Shown: piece by piece, positions 14,888 to 23,825 of the stretch | Layout of the letters: each line of letters opens with the position of its first letter | Position numbering within the stretch: position 1 is the stretch's first letter | Assembly (NCBI GenBank): GCA_964367905.1 | Contig: CAYIZP010000021.1 | Coordinates: 1 to 46,865, forward strand | DNA: 46,865 nt | Direction of reading: 5' to 3' | From: CAUPWF01 sp964367905 | GTDB taxonomy: Bacteria > Bacillota > Clostridia > Lachnospirales > Lachnospiraceae | The notes under the pieces: generated by a model | What the model was told of the DNA's origin: nothing | Databases searched by the model: none | Seen by the model: the letters and a program-made list of their open reading frames with translations, nothing else | Position numbers and translations under genes: made by a program

Positions 14888-17800
14888 ATGAAGATTATAA
14901 ATATGTTGTATAAGAATAGAGAACATCTAGAGAATTTTGTTCGAAGGAACAATTTTACAGGAGACTACACATGGCTTGTTCGAATCCTTGCATCTACTCC
15001 AGATAGGCAGCAGTGTGTAGAGATTGCAAGTGAAATAAAAACATTATTGCCGAGTTCCAATGTAATTGGTTGTACTGTAAGTGGAGTGATTTATGATGCA
15101 CAGATATATGACAATGAGATTCTCGTTTTATTTACTGGGTTCGAGAGAGCTTCCGTGGTGTGTGACTTCTTCTCGATAGAAGGAATGACTGATGTTGAGA
15201 TAGCAATGCATTTGGAGCAAAGTGCAGAAGAGCTGTCACCCGCGCTTGCAATTATGCATATTGGAGCGATTACTCCATATTCAGAAGGTATGATTCGTCG
15301 AATCTCGAAGTCAATTCCAAACACACCATTTGTAGGTGGTATTGCGGCTTGTCAAGATGCACAGGGCAATGTAAACTCTGTGGTATTTGATGAAAATGGG
15401 GCATATGAGAATACGATTTCAGTCACCTATATCAGTAATGATTTTGTGCTGGCTTATACGAATGCGATTGTTGGTCACGCACCGATTAGTGAGTTGCATA
15501 CGATTACAGCTATGACAGGAGACTATATTGATGAAATTGATGGTAAGCCTTCGGTTCACTGGATTAATGAGGAATTAGGGATTTCACAACTTTATGAAAA
15601 TATAGATTATGAAGCTACAGTCGCAACAGACATTCTCTTACGATTTCCATTTGTACTTGAAGGGAATGATGGAGCGAGTAGATTTGTTCAGTATGATGCG
15701 AAAGAGAATAAACTAAGACAGTATTATTCGCAGGTAGAGCCAGGGACACAGTTTAGAATTGGCTATGTGAGTCCTGCAAGGAGTATGGAGGAGTGGCAGA
15801 ATTTATGCTATGATTTACAGAATACGCCAGTAGAGACAATGTTTTGCTATAGTTGTCTGTTTCGCAAATTATTCCTCAATAACTTATCGAAGTGGGAGAT
15901 GGCACCATTTCTTGGACAAGATGTTTGTGGTGCTTTCATGTTTGGAGAAATCAGCACTAAAAATGATAGTACATATTATTATAATGGTACATGTGCGGTA
16001 TTCACAATGGCAGAAAAAGTGAATTATATAACACCAGACTTAAGTGCCTATGATCGAATAGAAGAGTTGGACGATACGAATGATGAGATGGTGCAGACAT
16101 TACAGAATGTGATTAAGATTTCAAAAGGTGATAGTGAGTTCTCATTATTCGAACATGCCTTGAGAGACGAAGAACTTGCTATGGGGCGTATACAATTAAG
16201 AGATGATACGATGGGGCGGTTTCTCAAGGAGAGAGGTCAAGGAGGCAGTTTGAAGCTTTGTCTTGTTTGTCCAGATGATTATGCATTAAATGATAGTAAA
16301 TACGATATAGGGTTTGTCATAGAATTGATGAATAGAATGAAGCTGTATGCGGATGAGAATATCAACGAATTGAATTTACGGTTCTATCGATTCGGTAACA
16401 AAGCGTTCTTCTTTACAGTAGATAATATCGTTGCGCCTAAATTATTTGAGGAGGCAGTGAGCAATATATTTCGAGCATTCGTGAATTCAGAAGATCAGAT
16501 GCGGATTGATCTCGCAATGACACTACAGGGGAAGAATCCGCAGGAATTATCGGATTATATCAATGAAGTATCAAATAAGGAAGTGTCAGAATTGTTTAAT
16601 TGTGATAGTAATGAGGAAGATTATAATCTGCAACAGGAGTTTGTTGTTGTGGAGCAGATTAAGGATGCTTTGGAGAATGATGGAGTTGTACCGTATTTTC
16701 AAGGGATTTATGATAGTCATAACAGTAGGTTTTTCGCCTATGAATCGTTGATGAGAATTCAAACATCAAAAGGAGATGTTCTGCTACCAGGTGTATTTAT
16801 GGAAGTTGCCAAGAAGCATGGTTTATATCTGGAGTTGAGTTATCAGATGGTGAGGAAGGTTCTGGATTTATTTGCGGATAGAAATGAAATTATAACGATG
16901 AATCTGTCTTCCTTAGATGTACATTCGAGTGAATTTGTTGAAATGATTTTTGAGCGTCTTGGTAAAATGAAGAATTCAGGGCATTTTATTTTCGAACTTG
17001 TAGAAACAGAGAAATTTGCTGGGCAGGAAGTGTTACGGCAATTCATCAGAAAACTACGGCAACATGGAGCAAAGATTGCGATTGACGATTTTGGATCTGG
17101 TTATTCGAATTTCATTGAGATAGGAAATCTGGAGATTGACTATATCAAGATAAACGGGTCACTGACAGAGCTTCTAGGAACAGATGTTAGTTACAATCAA
17201 ATTTTAGACAGTATTTCTTATTTAAGCAAGAAAATGCAGGTGGATTTAATTGCTGAGTGTGTAGAAACGGCAGCGATGCAGAGAACGTTGGTCAATAGTG
17301 GCGTTCGATATTCACAAGGATATCTATTTTCAAGACCGATGCCAATTGAAGAATTCTATGTAGTTGCAGAGGATAATCAGATAAAAGGCAGTAAAAAAGA
17401 TAAGAATAATTCGATTACTGATTTGTTTGATTCAAACATCAAACGAAGAGAAAGGTTCTGGACTCTTCTCGGCGGCGGTTTGCTTACAGCTTTTTTGGTT
17501 GTTATATCGATAGTACTGTTTATGACAAACAATCTGAGAGCAGTAGAAGATATAAATGACGAATTTTTAATTGAGATGGCTACAAGCATGGCGGATAAAG
17601 TCTCCGCTACGGTTGAGGATTCCTCAGAGTTATTACTGGCTACAGAGATAGCAGTTTCGTCGCATTATCCAGAAGGTGAAGGAATGGCAGTCGTATTAGG
17701 TGAGATTACGAATATCAACGCATTTGATAATATGTATGTTTCCATAGAAGGTGCGACTCCTGTTGATTCTCATGGTAAGCCTCTTGTTACAGAAGAGAAA

Positions 17801-18937
17801 TTGAATGTGGGTGATTTGCAAGAGGGTGAAGTACGGATTCTGCAACCAACAGTCGATGAGAATACTGGAAGACAATTGTTTGCCATTGTAACCAAATTTA
17901 ATGCGGGAGAAGGAGTTGACGCGGAGCTTTATGGGGTGTTTTACCTAGATGAGTTCGCTTCGGTATTAGATTTGAAAAATTTTGGAGGAGAGGCATTCTA
18001 TCATCTTTGTCAAGTAGATGGTGTTCCAATCATTCTTAGTGGTAGTAGCAATAATCTATTCGTAGAAGGTGATATGTATCAGTTTATCGAATCTCTTGGA
18101 ATGAAGAATGGACACACTGCTGAGTCACTGCGAAAGGATATGGAAGAGGGAGAAACAGCTCTTCTGAAATATGAGGTAAATGGAGAAGATCGAACTGCGG
18201 TAATGGTTCCAGTTCCTAATACAGACTGGTGTGTTGTGAGTATCTTATTAGATAATGTGACTGTTGAAATGACGAGAAAGATTGATGTTTCAACATATGG
18301 TTTCGCTGTTGCGATTATTAGTGTTTTTGGATTGTACTTGGCATTTAACTTATTGATAAATAGGAAGAATGAGAAGAATTTAAAAAGAGCATTAGAATCA
18401 AGTCATTACTTAGCAAATAGTTTACAAGCAACAATGGAAACAGACTCTTTGACTAAAACATATAGCCGTGCAACGGCACAAGAAAAGATTGCAGAGGCAT
18501 TTCTTAGACTCGATCAAGAAGATGGACATAGTGTGAGTGCATTGATGCTTGTAGATGTGGATAATTTCAAAAAAATAAATGATATTTATGGACATCAAGC
18601 GGGTGATATGTATTTGATAGAGCTAGTTAGTGCATTAAAGTCAAGTTTGAGAACAGGAGATATACTAGGGAGACTTGGGGGAGATGAATTTGTAATTATG
18701 CTGAGTGATGTTTGCTCGCGAGACAATGCTCGAGTGGTGATTGAGCGCATTATTGCAAATGTCAATGCAATCACTTTGAATGAAGTAGATTTGTCAGAGG
18801 TAGGGATAAGTGTTGGCGTGGTCATGGCACCAGAGCATGCTACAGATTATACCAAGTTAAATAGTATGGCGGATAAGGCACTATATGAAGCTAAGAGTGC
18901 AGGGAAAAATACTTATGTATTTTATGAAGAGAAATAG
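14888..18937 (+). CDS. FIST-EAL-membrane sensor-GGDEF cyclic-di-GMP protein
   Basis: A 1349-residue protein with an unusual domain order. Residues about 15-395 form a FIST sensor (N and C parts). About 420-560 looks like a strongly degenerate GGDEF. About 590-830 is an EAL domain with all key residues (YESLMR, NLSS, FELVETEK, IDDFGSGYS, IKINGS, AECVET, QGYLFSRP). A membrane segment lies near 858-881, an extracytoplasmic dCache-like region about 885-1135, and a second membrane segment near 1137-1156. A C-terminal GGDEF domain has GRLGGDEF near 1260 and the inhibitory I-site RTGD five residues before it. It can plausibly both make and degrade c-di-GMP. The ATG at 14888 sits 6 bases after AAAGGAG; a GTG at 14870 would add six residues but precedes that site. 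Confidence 0.9.
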   Translation: MKIINMLYKNREHLENFVRRNNFTGDYTWLVRILASTPDRQQCVEIASEIKTLLPSSNVIGCTVSGVIYDAQIYDNEILVLFTGFERASVVCDFFSIEGMTDVEIAMHLEQSAEELSPALAIMHIGAITPYSEGMIRRISKSIPNTPFVGGIAACQDAQGNVNSVVFDENGAYENTISVTYISNDFVLAYTNAIVGHAPISELHTITAMTGDYIDEIDGKPSVHWINEELGISQLYENIDYEATVATDILLRFPFVLEGNDGASRFVQYDAKENKLRQYYSQVEPGTQFRIGYVSPARSMEEWQNLCYDLQNTPVETMFCYSCLFRKLFLNNLSKWEMAPFLGQDVCGAFMFGEISTKNDSTYYYNGTCAVFTMAEKVNYITPDLSAYDRIEELDDTNDEMVQTLQNVIKISKGDSEFSLFEHALRDEELAMGRIQLRDDTMGRFLKERGQGGSLKLCLVCPDDYALNDSKYDIGFVIELMNRMKLYADENINELNLRFYRFGNKAFFFTVDNIVAPKLFEEAVSNIFRAFVNSEDQMRIDLAMTLQGKNPQELSDYINEVSNKEVSELFNCDSNEEDYNLQQEFVVVEQIKDALENDGVVPYFQGIYDSHNSRFFAYESLMRIQTSKGDVLLPGVFMEVAKKHGLYLELSYQMVRKVLDLFADRNEIITMNLSSLDVHSSEFVEMIFERLGKMKNSGHFIFELVETEKFAGQEVLRQFIRKLRQHGAKIAIDDFGSGYSNFIEIGNLEIDYIKINGSLTELLGTDVSYNQILDSISYLSKKMQVDLIAECVETAAMQRTLVNSGVRYSQGYLFSRPMPIEEFYVVAEDNQIKGSKKDKNNSITDLFDSNIKRRERFWTLLGGGLLTAFLVVISIVLFMTNNLRAVEDINDEFLIEMATSMADKVSATVEDSSELLLATEIAVSSHYPEGEGMAVVLGEITNINAFDNMYVSIEGATPVDSHGKPLVTEEKLNVGDLQEGEVRILQPTVDENTGRQLFAIVTKFNAGEGVDAELYGVFYLDEFASVLDLKNFGGEAFYHLCQVDGVPIILSGSSNNLFVEGDMYQFIESLGMKNGHTAESLRKDMEEGETALLKYEVNGEDRTAVMVPVPNTDWCVVSILLDNVTVEMTRKIDVSTYGFAVAIISVFGLYLAFNLLINRKNEKNLKRALESSHYLANSLQATMETDSLTKTYSRATAQEKIAEAFLRLDQEDGHSVSALMLVDVDNFKKINDIYGHQAGDMYLIELVSALKSSLRTGDILGRLGGDEFVIMLSDVCSRDNARVVIERIIANVNAITLNEVDLSEVGISVGVVMAPEHATDYTKLNSMADKALYEAKSAGKNTYVFYEEK

Positions 18938-18965
18938 GCAGTATAATCATTTGTGAAAATGCATG

Positions 18966-18993
18966 TAATAATTAGAGAATCCCATCATATATT
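18966..18993 (+). promoter_or_regulatory. Candidate sigma-E promoter of spoIVA
   Basis: TAATAAT (18966-18972) matches six of seven positions of the sigma-E -35 KMATATT. After 13 bp, CATATATT (18986-18993) matches six of eight of the -10 CATACAMT. spoIVA is a mother-cell sigma-E gene in known spore formers, so the assignment fits the gene. Confidence 0.45.
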
Positions 18994-19029
18994 TAGGTAT
19001 AACATCACGAATATATGGAGGGATTTTTT

Positions 19030-20502
19030 ATGCAAGGATTTGATGTGTATAAAGATATTGCGGAGCGGACAAATGGTGAGATGTACATTGGTGTGGTGGG
19101 ACCGGTGAGGACAGGCAAGTCAACTTTTATTAAGCGATTTATGGACGTACTAGTGTTGCCGAAGATGAAGAATATTCATGAATTAGAGCGTACACGAGAT
19201 GAATTACCACAGTCGGCAGCGGGTAAGACGATTATGACTACAGAGCCCAAATTCATCCCTAAGGAAGCGGCTGAGATTTCACTAAGCGATGAAGTGGATG
19301 TGAAGGTTCGACTGGTGGATGTGGTTGGATTCGTGATTCAAGGAGCATCGGGTCACATTGAGGGTGGAACTGAACGAATGGTGAAAACGCCATGGTTCGA
19401 GTCAGAAATTCCATTCACACAAGCTGCAACGGTAGGAACAAAAAAGGTAATTCACGATCACGCCAATATTGCAATTGTAGTGACTACCGACGGCAGCATT
19501 GGGGAAATACCCCGAAGCAGTTACCTAGAGGCAGAACAAAAGACTATAGAAGAGCTACAAGCAATTGGTAAGCCGTTTATTGTTTTGGTTAATTCCCAAA
19601 AACCATTGGGAGAGGAGGCTAAATCGATAGCAGAAAGTATTGAAAATACGTACAATGTCTTAGCAATGCCGATCAACTGCGCCCAACTCAAGGAAGAAGA
19701 TATCCAACGAATTATGAGGCAGATTTTATATCAATTTCCGATTACGGAGATACAGTTTTTGGTACCCAAATGGGTAGAGATGATTAATCGAGAACATCGG
19801 GTAAAAAAGGATTTATTGGAACATGTCCGTAATATTATGGCGGGGATGGATAGTATGCAATCTGCTATGAATCTGGATTATGTATTGGATAGTCCTTATG
19901 TAGAGCAGATTCGAGTAGATAAAATACATATGGATACAGGTAGCATCTGTGTGGAAATCCAAATGTATGAGCAATGTTATTATGAGATATTAAGTGAACT
20001 GACAGGCACGAACATGAGTAGCGAGTATGATCTAATTGGAGAATTGAAGCAATTAGCAACTTTGAAATACGAATATCAACAAGTCCAAGATGCACTATCC
20101 GCAGTAAAAATGAAAGGATATGGTGTAGTTACGCCATCCAAGGATGAAATTATGGTAGAAGAGCCAATGATTATCAAACAAGGAAATAAATACGGAGTCA
20201 AGATTAAATCTGTTGCACCGTCTATTCATTTCATTCGTGCCAACATCGAAACAGAGATAGCACCGATTGTTGGAAGTGAAGACCAAGCGAAGGATTTGGT
20301 GGAGTACATCAAAAAGACTGGCGGTTCAGAAGAGGGGATTTGGAATACCAATATATTTGGAAAGTCCATTGAGAATTTGGTAGATGATGGAATTAGAAAT
20401 AAAATCACCATGATTACAGAAGATAGTCAGATGAAATTACAGGACACTATGCAGAAGATTGTGAATGACAGTAATGGCGGAATGGTGTGTATTATCATAT
20501 AG
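19030..20502 (+). CDS. spoIVA: Stage IV sporulation protein A, spore-coat morphogenetic ATPase
   Basis: A 490-residue protein, close to the 492 of Bacillus subtilis SpoIVA. This mother-cell ATPase polymerises on the forespore surface as the base of the spore coat. The N-terminus VYKDIAERTNGEMYIGVVGP leads into Walker A GPVRTGKST (about 24-32). The C-terminus ends GGMVCIII, as in the family. The ATG at 19030 is used because GGAGGG (19017-19022) precedes it; the in-frame ATG at 19015 overlaps that site. It marks the host as a spore former. A sigma-E-like promoter lies upstream and a GGGGACG palindrome follows the stop. Confidence 0.98.
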   Translation: MQGFDVYKDIAERTNGEMYIGVVGPVRTGKSTFIKRFMDVLVLPKMKNIHELERTRDELPQSAAGKTIMTTEPKFIPKEAAEISLSDEVDVKVRLVDVVGFVIQGASGHIEGGTERMVKTPWFESEIPFTQAATVGTKKVIHDHANIAIVVTTDGSIGEIPRSSYLEAEQKTIEELQAIGKPFIVLVNSQKPLGEEAKSIAESIENTYNVLAMPINCAQLKEEDIQRIMRQILYQFPITEIQFLVPKWVEMINREHRVKKDLLEHVRNIMAGMDSMQSAMNLDYVLDSPYVEQIRVDKIHMDTGSICVEIQMYEQCYYEILSELTGTNMSSEYDLIGELKQLATLKYEYQQVQDALSAVKMKGYGVVTPSKDEIMVEEPMIIKQGNKYGVKIKSVAPSIHFIRANIETEIAPIVGSEDQAKDLVEYIKKTGGSEEGIWNTNIFGKSIENLVDDGIRNKITMITEDSQMKLQDTMQKIVNDSNGGMVCIII

Positions 20503-20563
20503 GGACAGGGTTTTTTCAATTGGGGACGTAGTTTTTTGAAGAAAAACTACGTCCCCAATTGAA
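20502..20563. repeat. GGGGACG palindrome, copy 3
   Basis: A perfect inverted repeat with 22-bp arms (20515-20536, 20542-20563) around a 5-base loop, built on CAATTGGGGACGTAG and a T-run. It is preceded by GGGACAGGG (20502-20510), the same motif that precedes copy 2 and recurs near 25121 and 25161. It starts right after the spoIVA stop. No T-tract follows the right arm. Confidence 0.8.
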
Positions 20564-20608
20564 TCAATTCCCGAAAAGCTGTATACTGTATTAAGCGAGG
20601 TGATGTAG

Positions 20609-21280
20609 ATGAAGGAACGTTATGAGAGAAATATTGGAGCTATTTCAGAAGATGAAGCGAATATCCTGCGGACGAAGAAGATATGTGTGATTGGAAGTGG
20701 TGGTTTAGGTGGTTTTATTTTGGAGGAATTGTTGCGAATTGGTGTGGGCTGTATTACAATTGTGGATATGGATGAATTTAGTGCCAGTAATCTAAATCGT
20801 CAACTATTGTGCCGCACAGATAATCTTGGACAACCGAAGATACATGCGGCGAAGGAACGAGGCAGGCTAGTGAATCCAGAGGTGGAAGTGGTGGCATTGA
20901 ATATAAAGTTGACGGAAGCTAATGCAGAAGAGGTTATAGGTGGTCACGATATTGTCCTTGATGCAGTAGATAATGTGCCAACTCGATTGCTATTAGGCGA
21001 GTGTTGCGGACGATTGAATCTTCCGTTGATGCATGGGGCGATTCAAGAGTGGTACTTGCAGGCTAGTCTTGTGATGCCAGGAAGTCAATTGATGCAGACT
21101 TTATATGCAGAGGCATCGGGCGAGTCGAGTCTGAGCTGTCTTTCTTTTACCCCAGCGATATGTGCATCGATTCAGGTGGCAGAAACAGTGAAATATCTGT
21201 TGGGAAGAGAGTGTTCGTTGGTTGGGAAGATGTTATACATGGATTTGTTGGATATGGATGTGGATATCATTCAATTGTAA
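20609..21280 (+). CDS. ThiF/MoeB/HesA-family E1-like adenylyltransferase
   Basis: A 223-residue single-domain member of the ubiquitin-activating-enzyme-like family, which adenylates the C-terminus of a small sulfur-carrier protein. The nucleotide-binding loop GSGGLGGFILEELLRIGVG (about 30-48), D-E-F-SASNLNRQLL with the conserved Arg, and LDAVDNVPTR are all present. The paired CxxC zinc motifs of MoeB are not seen. A cysteine lies in the region of the possible catalytic Cys (SCLSFTPAICAS). No sulfur-carrier gene is adjacent, but mogA follows 94 bp later, so molybdopterin synthesis is the best guess. ThiF-like or TcdA-like roles remain possible. Confidence 0.85.
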   Translation: MKERYERNIGAISEDEANILRTKKICVIGSGGLGGFILEELLRIGVGCITIVDMDEFSASNLNRQLLCRTDNLGQPKIHAAKERGRLVNPEVEVVALNIKLTEANAEEVIGGHDIVLDAVDNVPTRLLLGECCGRLNLPLMHGAIQEWYLQASLVMPGSQLMQTLYAEASGESSLSCLSFTPAICASIQVAETVKYLLGRECSLVGKMLYMDLLDMDVDIIQL

Positions 21281-21291
21281 GGGTGTAATAA

Positions 21292-21314
21292 TGTGAAAAA
21301 TAGAATTTTTCACA
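21292..21314 (+). other. Small hairpin between the ThiF-like gene and mogA
   Basis: TGTGAAAAA (21292-21300) pairs with TTTTTCACA (21306-21314) around a 5-base loop. It could attenuate transcription, but no T-tract follows the stem. No known molybdenum-cofactor riboswitch fold was recognised. Confidence 0.35.
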
Positions 21315-21374
21315 CGGCAATTTGTCCCTTGTGGGTCAAAGTTGCTAGATACTGAGAAAGGGGTGGTTATTTAT

Positions 21375-21896
21375 ATGAGCGATAGAAATTTAGTACAAGT
21401 AGAGAGATATAAGGTGGCAGTGGTTACGCTGAGTGATAAGGGGGCTAGAGGAGAACGAATCGATGAATCAGGACCACTTATTTGTAAGATGATGGAAGAA
21501 AATGGATATGAGGTTTTGGAGAAGTATATCATTGCAGATGATCAGAAGGGGATTGAAGAGCTTCTCATTGAGTTGTGTGATTATAAAAAGTTAAGCTTAA
21601 TTCTTACCACAGGCGGGACAGGTTTCTCCGTGCGGGATCGAGCACCAGAGGCGACTATGGCAGTGGCGGAGAGAAATGCGCCTGGAATTGCGGAAGCAAT
21701 GAGAGCGGATTCTATGAAGATTACTCCACGCGCTATGTTAAGCCGAGCTGCTTCTGTCATCCGAGGGGGGACATTGATTGTTAATCTGCCAGGTAGCCCT
21801 AAAGCGGCGAAAGAGAATCTAGAATCTATTCTGCCATCGCTGGGTCATGGTTTAGATATTTTGACAGGAAGTGCATCAGAGTGTGCGACGAAATAA
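21375..21896 (+). CDS. Molybdenum cofactor biosynthesis protein MogA/MoaB family
   Basis: A 173-residue molybdopterin adenylyltransferase-like protein that would activate molybdopterin with ATP before metal insertion. Diagnostic motifs are VVTLSDKGARGERIDESGP near the N-terminus, TTGGTGFSVRDRAPEAT (about 81-97) and NLPGSPKA near 145. The ATG at 21375 follows AAAGGGGTGG; a TTG at 21342 in the same frame has no ribosome site. It follows a ThiF/MoeB-like gene and runs into the cardiolipin synthase reading frame. Whether the cell uses molybdenum or tungsten cannot be told here. Confidence 0.93.
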   Translation: MSDRNLVQVERYKVAVVTLSDKGARGERIDESGPLICKMMEENGYEVLEKYIIADDQKGIEELLIELCDYKKLSLILTTGGTGFSVRDRAPEATMAVAERNAPGIAEAMRADSMKITPRAMLSRAASVIRGGTLIVNLPGSPKAAKENLESILPSLGHGLDILTGSASECATK

Positions 21897-21922
21897 GTGA
21901 GGAGAAGCACGGAAGTAGAGAT

Positions 21923-23557
21923 ATGAAACAGATAAATAAACAAAGTAGACAGAGTGCGAATAAAATAGAGAAAACCAAGGTGGAAGAAGCGAAAGCAAAA
22001 GCTGGTGAAGTGAAGGATAAGGCGGTCAAGGGGGTTGTTAACGTCGTCTTCGGCAGAACGGCGTTCTTTGTATTGTTGTTAATTATTCAGGTGATCTTAT
22101 TGGGCTGGGGTTTGCTCTATCTGAGTGATTATGCATGGTATGTATATGGGATATCAGTTGCCGTTAGTGTGGTTGTTGTCATTGTGATTATCAATGAAAA
22201 AAGCAACCCAGCTTACAAATTAGCGTGGATGTTACCAGTGTTGTTAATCCCTTTTTTGGGAAGTGGTTTCTATATCTTTTGCAGAAGTCAGAAGACTGTG
22301 GAATTCTTTGAAAAACGACTGGATCATCTCTGGTACGATATCAGACCGTATATGGCACAGAATGATATTGCTTTTGAACGAATGAAAAAAGATAATCCAT
22401 CCAATGCGAACCTATCTCATTTTCTATACAATCAGGTGGGGTATCCCTTGCATCAGAATAGTGATGTAACCTATTTTTCATCTGGTGAAGAGAAGTATGA
22501 ATCTATACTAATGGAACTTGCGAAGGCGAGAAAATATATTTTTTTAGAATATTTCATCATTGCGAGGGGACAGGTGTGGGATTCTATTCTTGAGATATTG
22601 AAGAAAAAAGCAAAAGAAGGCGTGGAAGTTCGACTGATGTATGATGGGACATGTAGTTTATCGCTACTTCCATATGATTATCCGAAGCAGATGAAAAGAT
22701 TCGGGATAAAATGTAAGATGTTTCATCCCATTAAGCCGATTCTAACCACTTCTCAGAATAATAGAGACCACAGAAAAATCTGCGTGATAGACGGGAGAGT
22801 AGCTTACACAGGTGGAATTAATCTTGCAGATGAATATATTAATGCGATTGAACGATTTGGGCATTGGAAGGATACCGCGATTATGGTAGAGGGTGAGGCT
22901 GTTCAGAGCTTTATCATGATGTTCTTGCAACTGTGGAATATGAAGGAAAAACAAGAAGAGGATTATGAGAAGTATTTAGTTCCTAAATCCAAAATTCCAT
23001 CCGCTAGTTTGGGGTACGTGATTCCTTATGGAGACAGTCCTTATGATAATGAAAATGTAGGTGAACAAGTTTATACCCATATCTTAAATCATGCAAAATC
23101 TTATGTACACATCATGTCACCATATTTGATATTGGATTATGAGATGATGTCTACGTTGATGAGTGTGGCAAAATCAGGAATCGAGGTTATCATCGTCATG
23201 CCGTCCATTCCGGATAAATGGTATGCCTTCGTTTTGGCAAAAACCTATTATGCTGAGTTAATTGGGGCAGGGGTGCAAATCTATGAATACACACCAGGGT
23301 TCGTCCATGCGAAGATGTTTATATCCGATGATGATACGGCAGTGGTGGGCACGATTAATTTAGATTATCGTAGTCTATATTTACATTTTGAATGTGGAGC
23401 ATTTATTTATCGCAATCCAGTGGTTCGAGAGATAGAAGAAGATTTTCAAGATACCTTGGAAAAATGCCATAAATTAACACTCGTGGAGGTGAACAACAGA
23501 CCGCTCAAGGATAAGGTCTGTGGACATATATTTCGACTGATTGCCCCACTTATGTAG
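21923..23557 (+). CDS. cls: Cardiolipin synthase, phospholipase D family
   Basis: A 544-residue membrane enzyme that joins two phosphatidylglycerol molecules into cardiolipin. A charged, Lys/Glu-rich N-terminus is followed by two membrane segments (about 40-60 and 75-105). Then come two phospholipase D HKD motifs: HRKICVID near residue 283 and HAKMFISD near 462, each followed by the GGIN- or GTIN-type element. The ATG at 21923 is chosen; a GTG at 21881 would overlap the end of mogA and add 14 unusual residues, and neither has a strong ribosome site. Length and order match Clostridia Cls proteins. Confidence 0.93.
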   Translation: MKQINKQSRQSANKIEKTKVEEAKAKAGEVKDKAVKGVVNVVFGRTAFFVLLLIIQVILLGWGLLYLSDYAWYVYGISVAVSVVVVIVIINEKSNPAYKLAWMLPVLLIPFLGSGFYIFCRSQKTVEFFEKRLDHLWYDIRPYMAQNDIAFERMKKDNPSNANLSHFLYNQVGYPLHQNSDVTYFSSGEEKYESILMELAKARKYIFLEYFIIARGQVWDSILEILKKKAKEGVEVRLMYDGTCSLSLLPYDYPKQMKRFGIKCKMFHPIKPILTTSQNNRDHRKICVIDGRVAYTGGINLADEYINAIERFGHWKDTAIMVEGEAVQSFIMMFLQLWNMKEKQEEDYEKYLVPKSKIPSASLGYVIPYGDSPYDNENVGEQVYTHILNHAKSYVHIMSPYLILDYEMMSTLMSVAKSGIEVIIVMPSIPDKWYAFVLAKTYYAELIGAGVQIYEYTPGFVHAKMFISDDDTAVVGTINLDYRSLYLHFECGAFIYRNPVVREIEEDFQDTLEKCHKLTLVEVNNRPLKDKVCGHIFRLIAPLM

Positions 23558-23596
23558 AAATGCAAAAAAGTCATATACTTTTTCGTCAAAATATAG

Positions 23597-23602
23597 TATA
23601 AT
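23597..23602 (+). promoter_or_regulatory. Likely -10 box for purA
   Basis: A perfect TATAAT at 23597-23602 lies about 75 bases before the first copy of the purA start. No good -35 is found at 16-18 bp upstream. Confidence 0.4.
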
Positions 23603-23640
23603 CTTTCTTGTTTCTATTCTATTTAGAAGCAACACTTTAT

Positions 23641-23695
23641 AAAAAACTCGCAAAGAGGAGGATACAATATATGGTAAAAGCAGTAGTAGGAGCTA
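23641..23695 (+). other. First copy of the purA start region (assembly duplicate)
   Basis: These 55 bases, including the GAGGAGG ribosome site and the first 25 bases of purA (ATG at 23671), are repeated exactly at 23796-23850. The reading frame runs into the N block. It is almost certainly the end of one contig that overlaps the start of the next, not a second gene. Confidence 0.9.
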
Positions 23696-23795
23696 NNNNN
23701 NNNNNNNNNNNNNNNNNNNNNNNNNNNNNNNNNNNNNNNNNNNNNNNNNNNNNNNNNNNNNNNNNNNNNNNNNNNNNNNNNNNNNNNNNNNNNNN
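23696..23795. other. Assembly gap of exactly 100 N
   Basis: A run of 100 unknown bases flanked by exact 55-bp copies. The fixed length of 100 is a scaffolding placeholder. Collapsing 23696-23850 would give a continuous cls-purA intergenic region. Confidence 0.97.
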
Positions 23796-23825
23796 AAAAA
23801 ACTCGCAAAGAGGAGGATACAATAT

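Noticed and set aside
19015..19029. Upstream ATG as the start of spoIVA
   Set aside because: It overlaps the GGAGGG ribosome site that serves the ATG at 19030, which also gives the family N-terminus.
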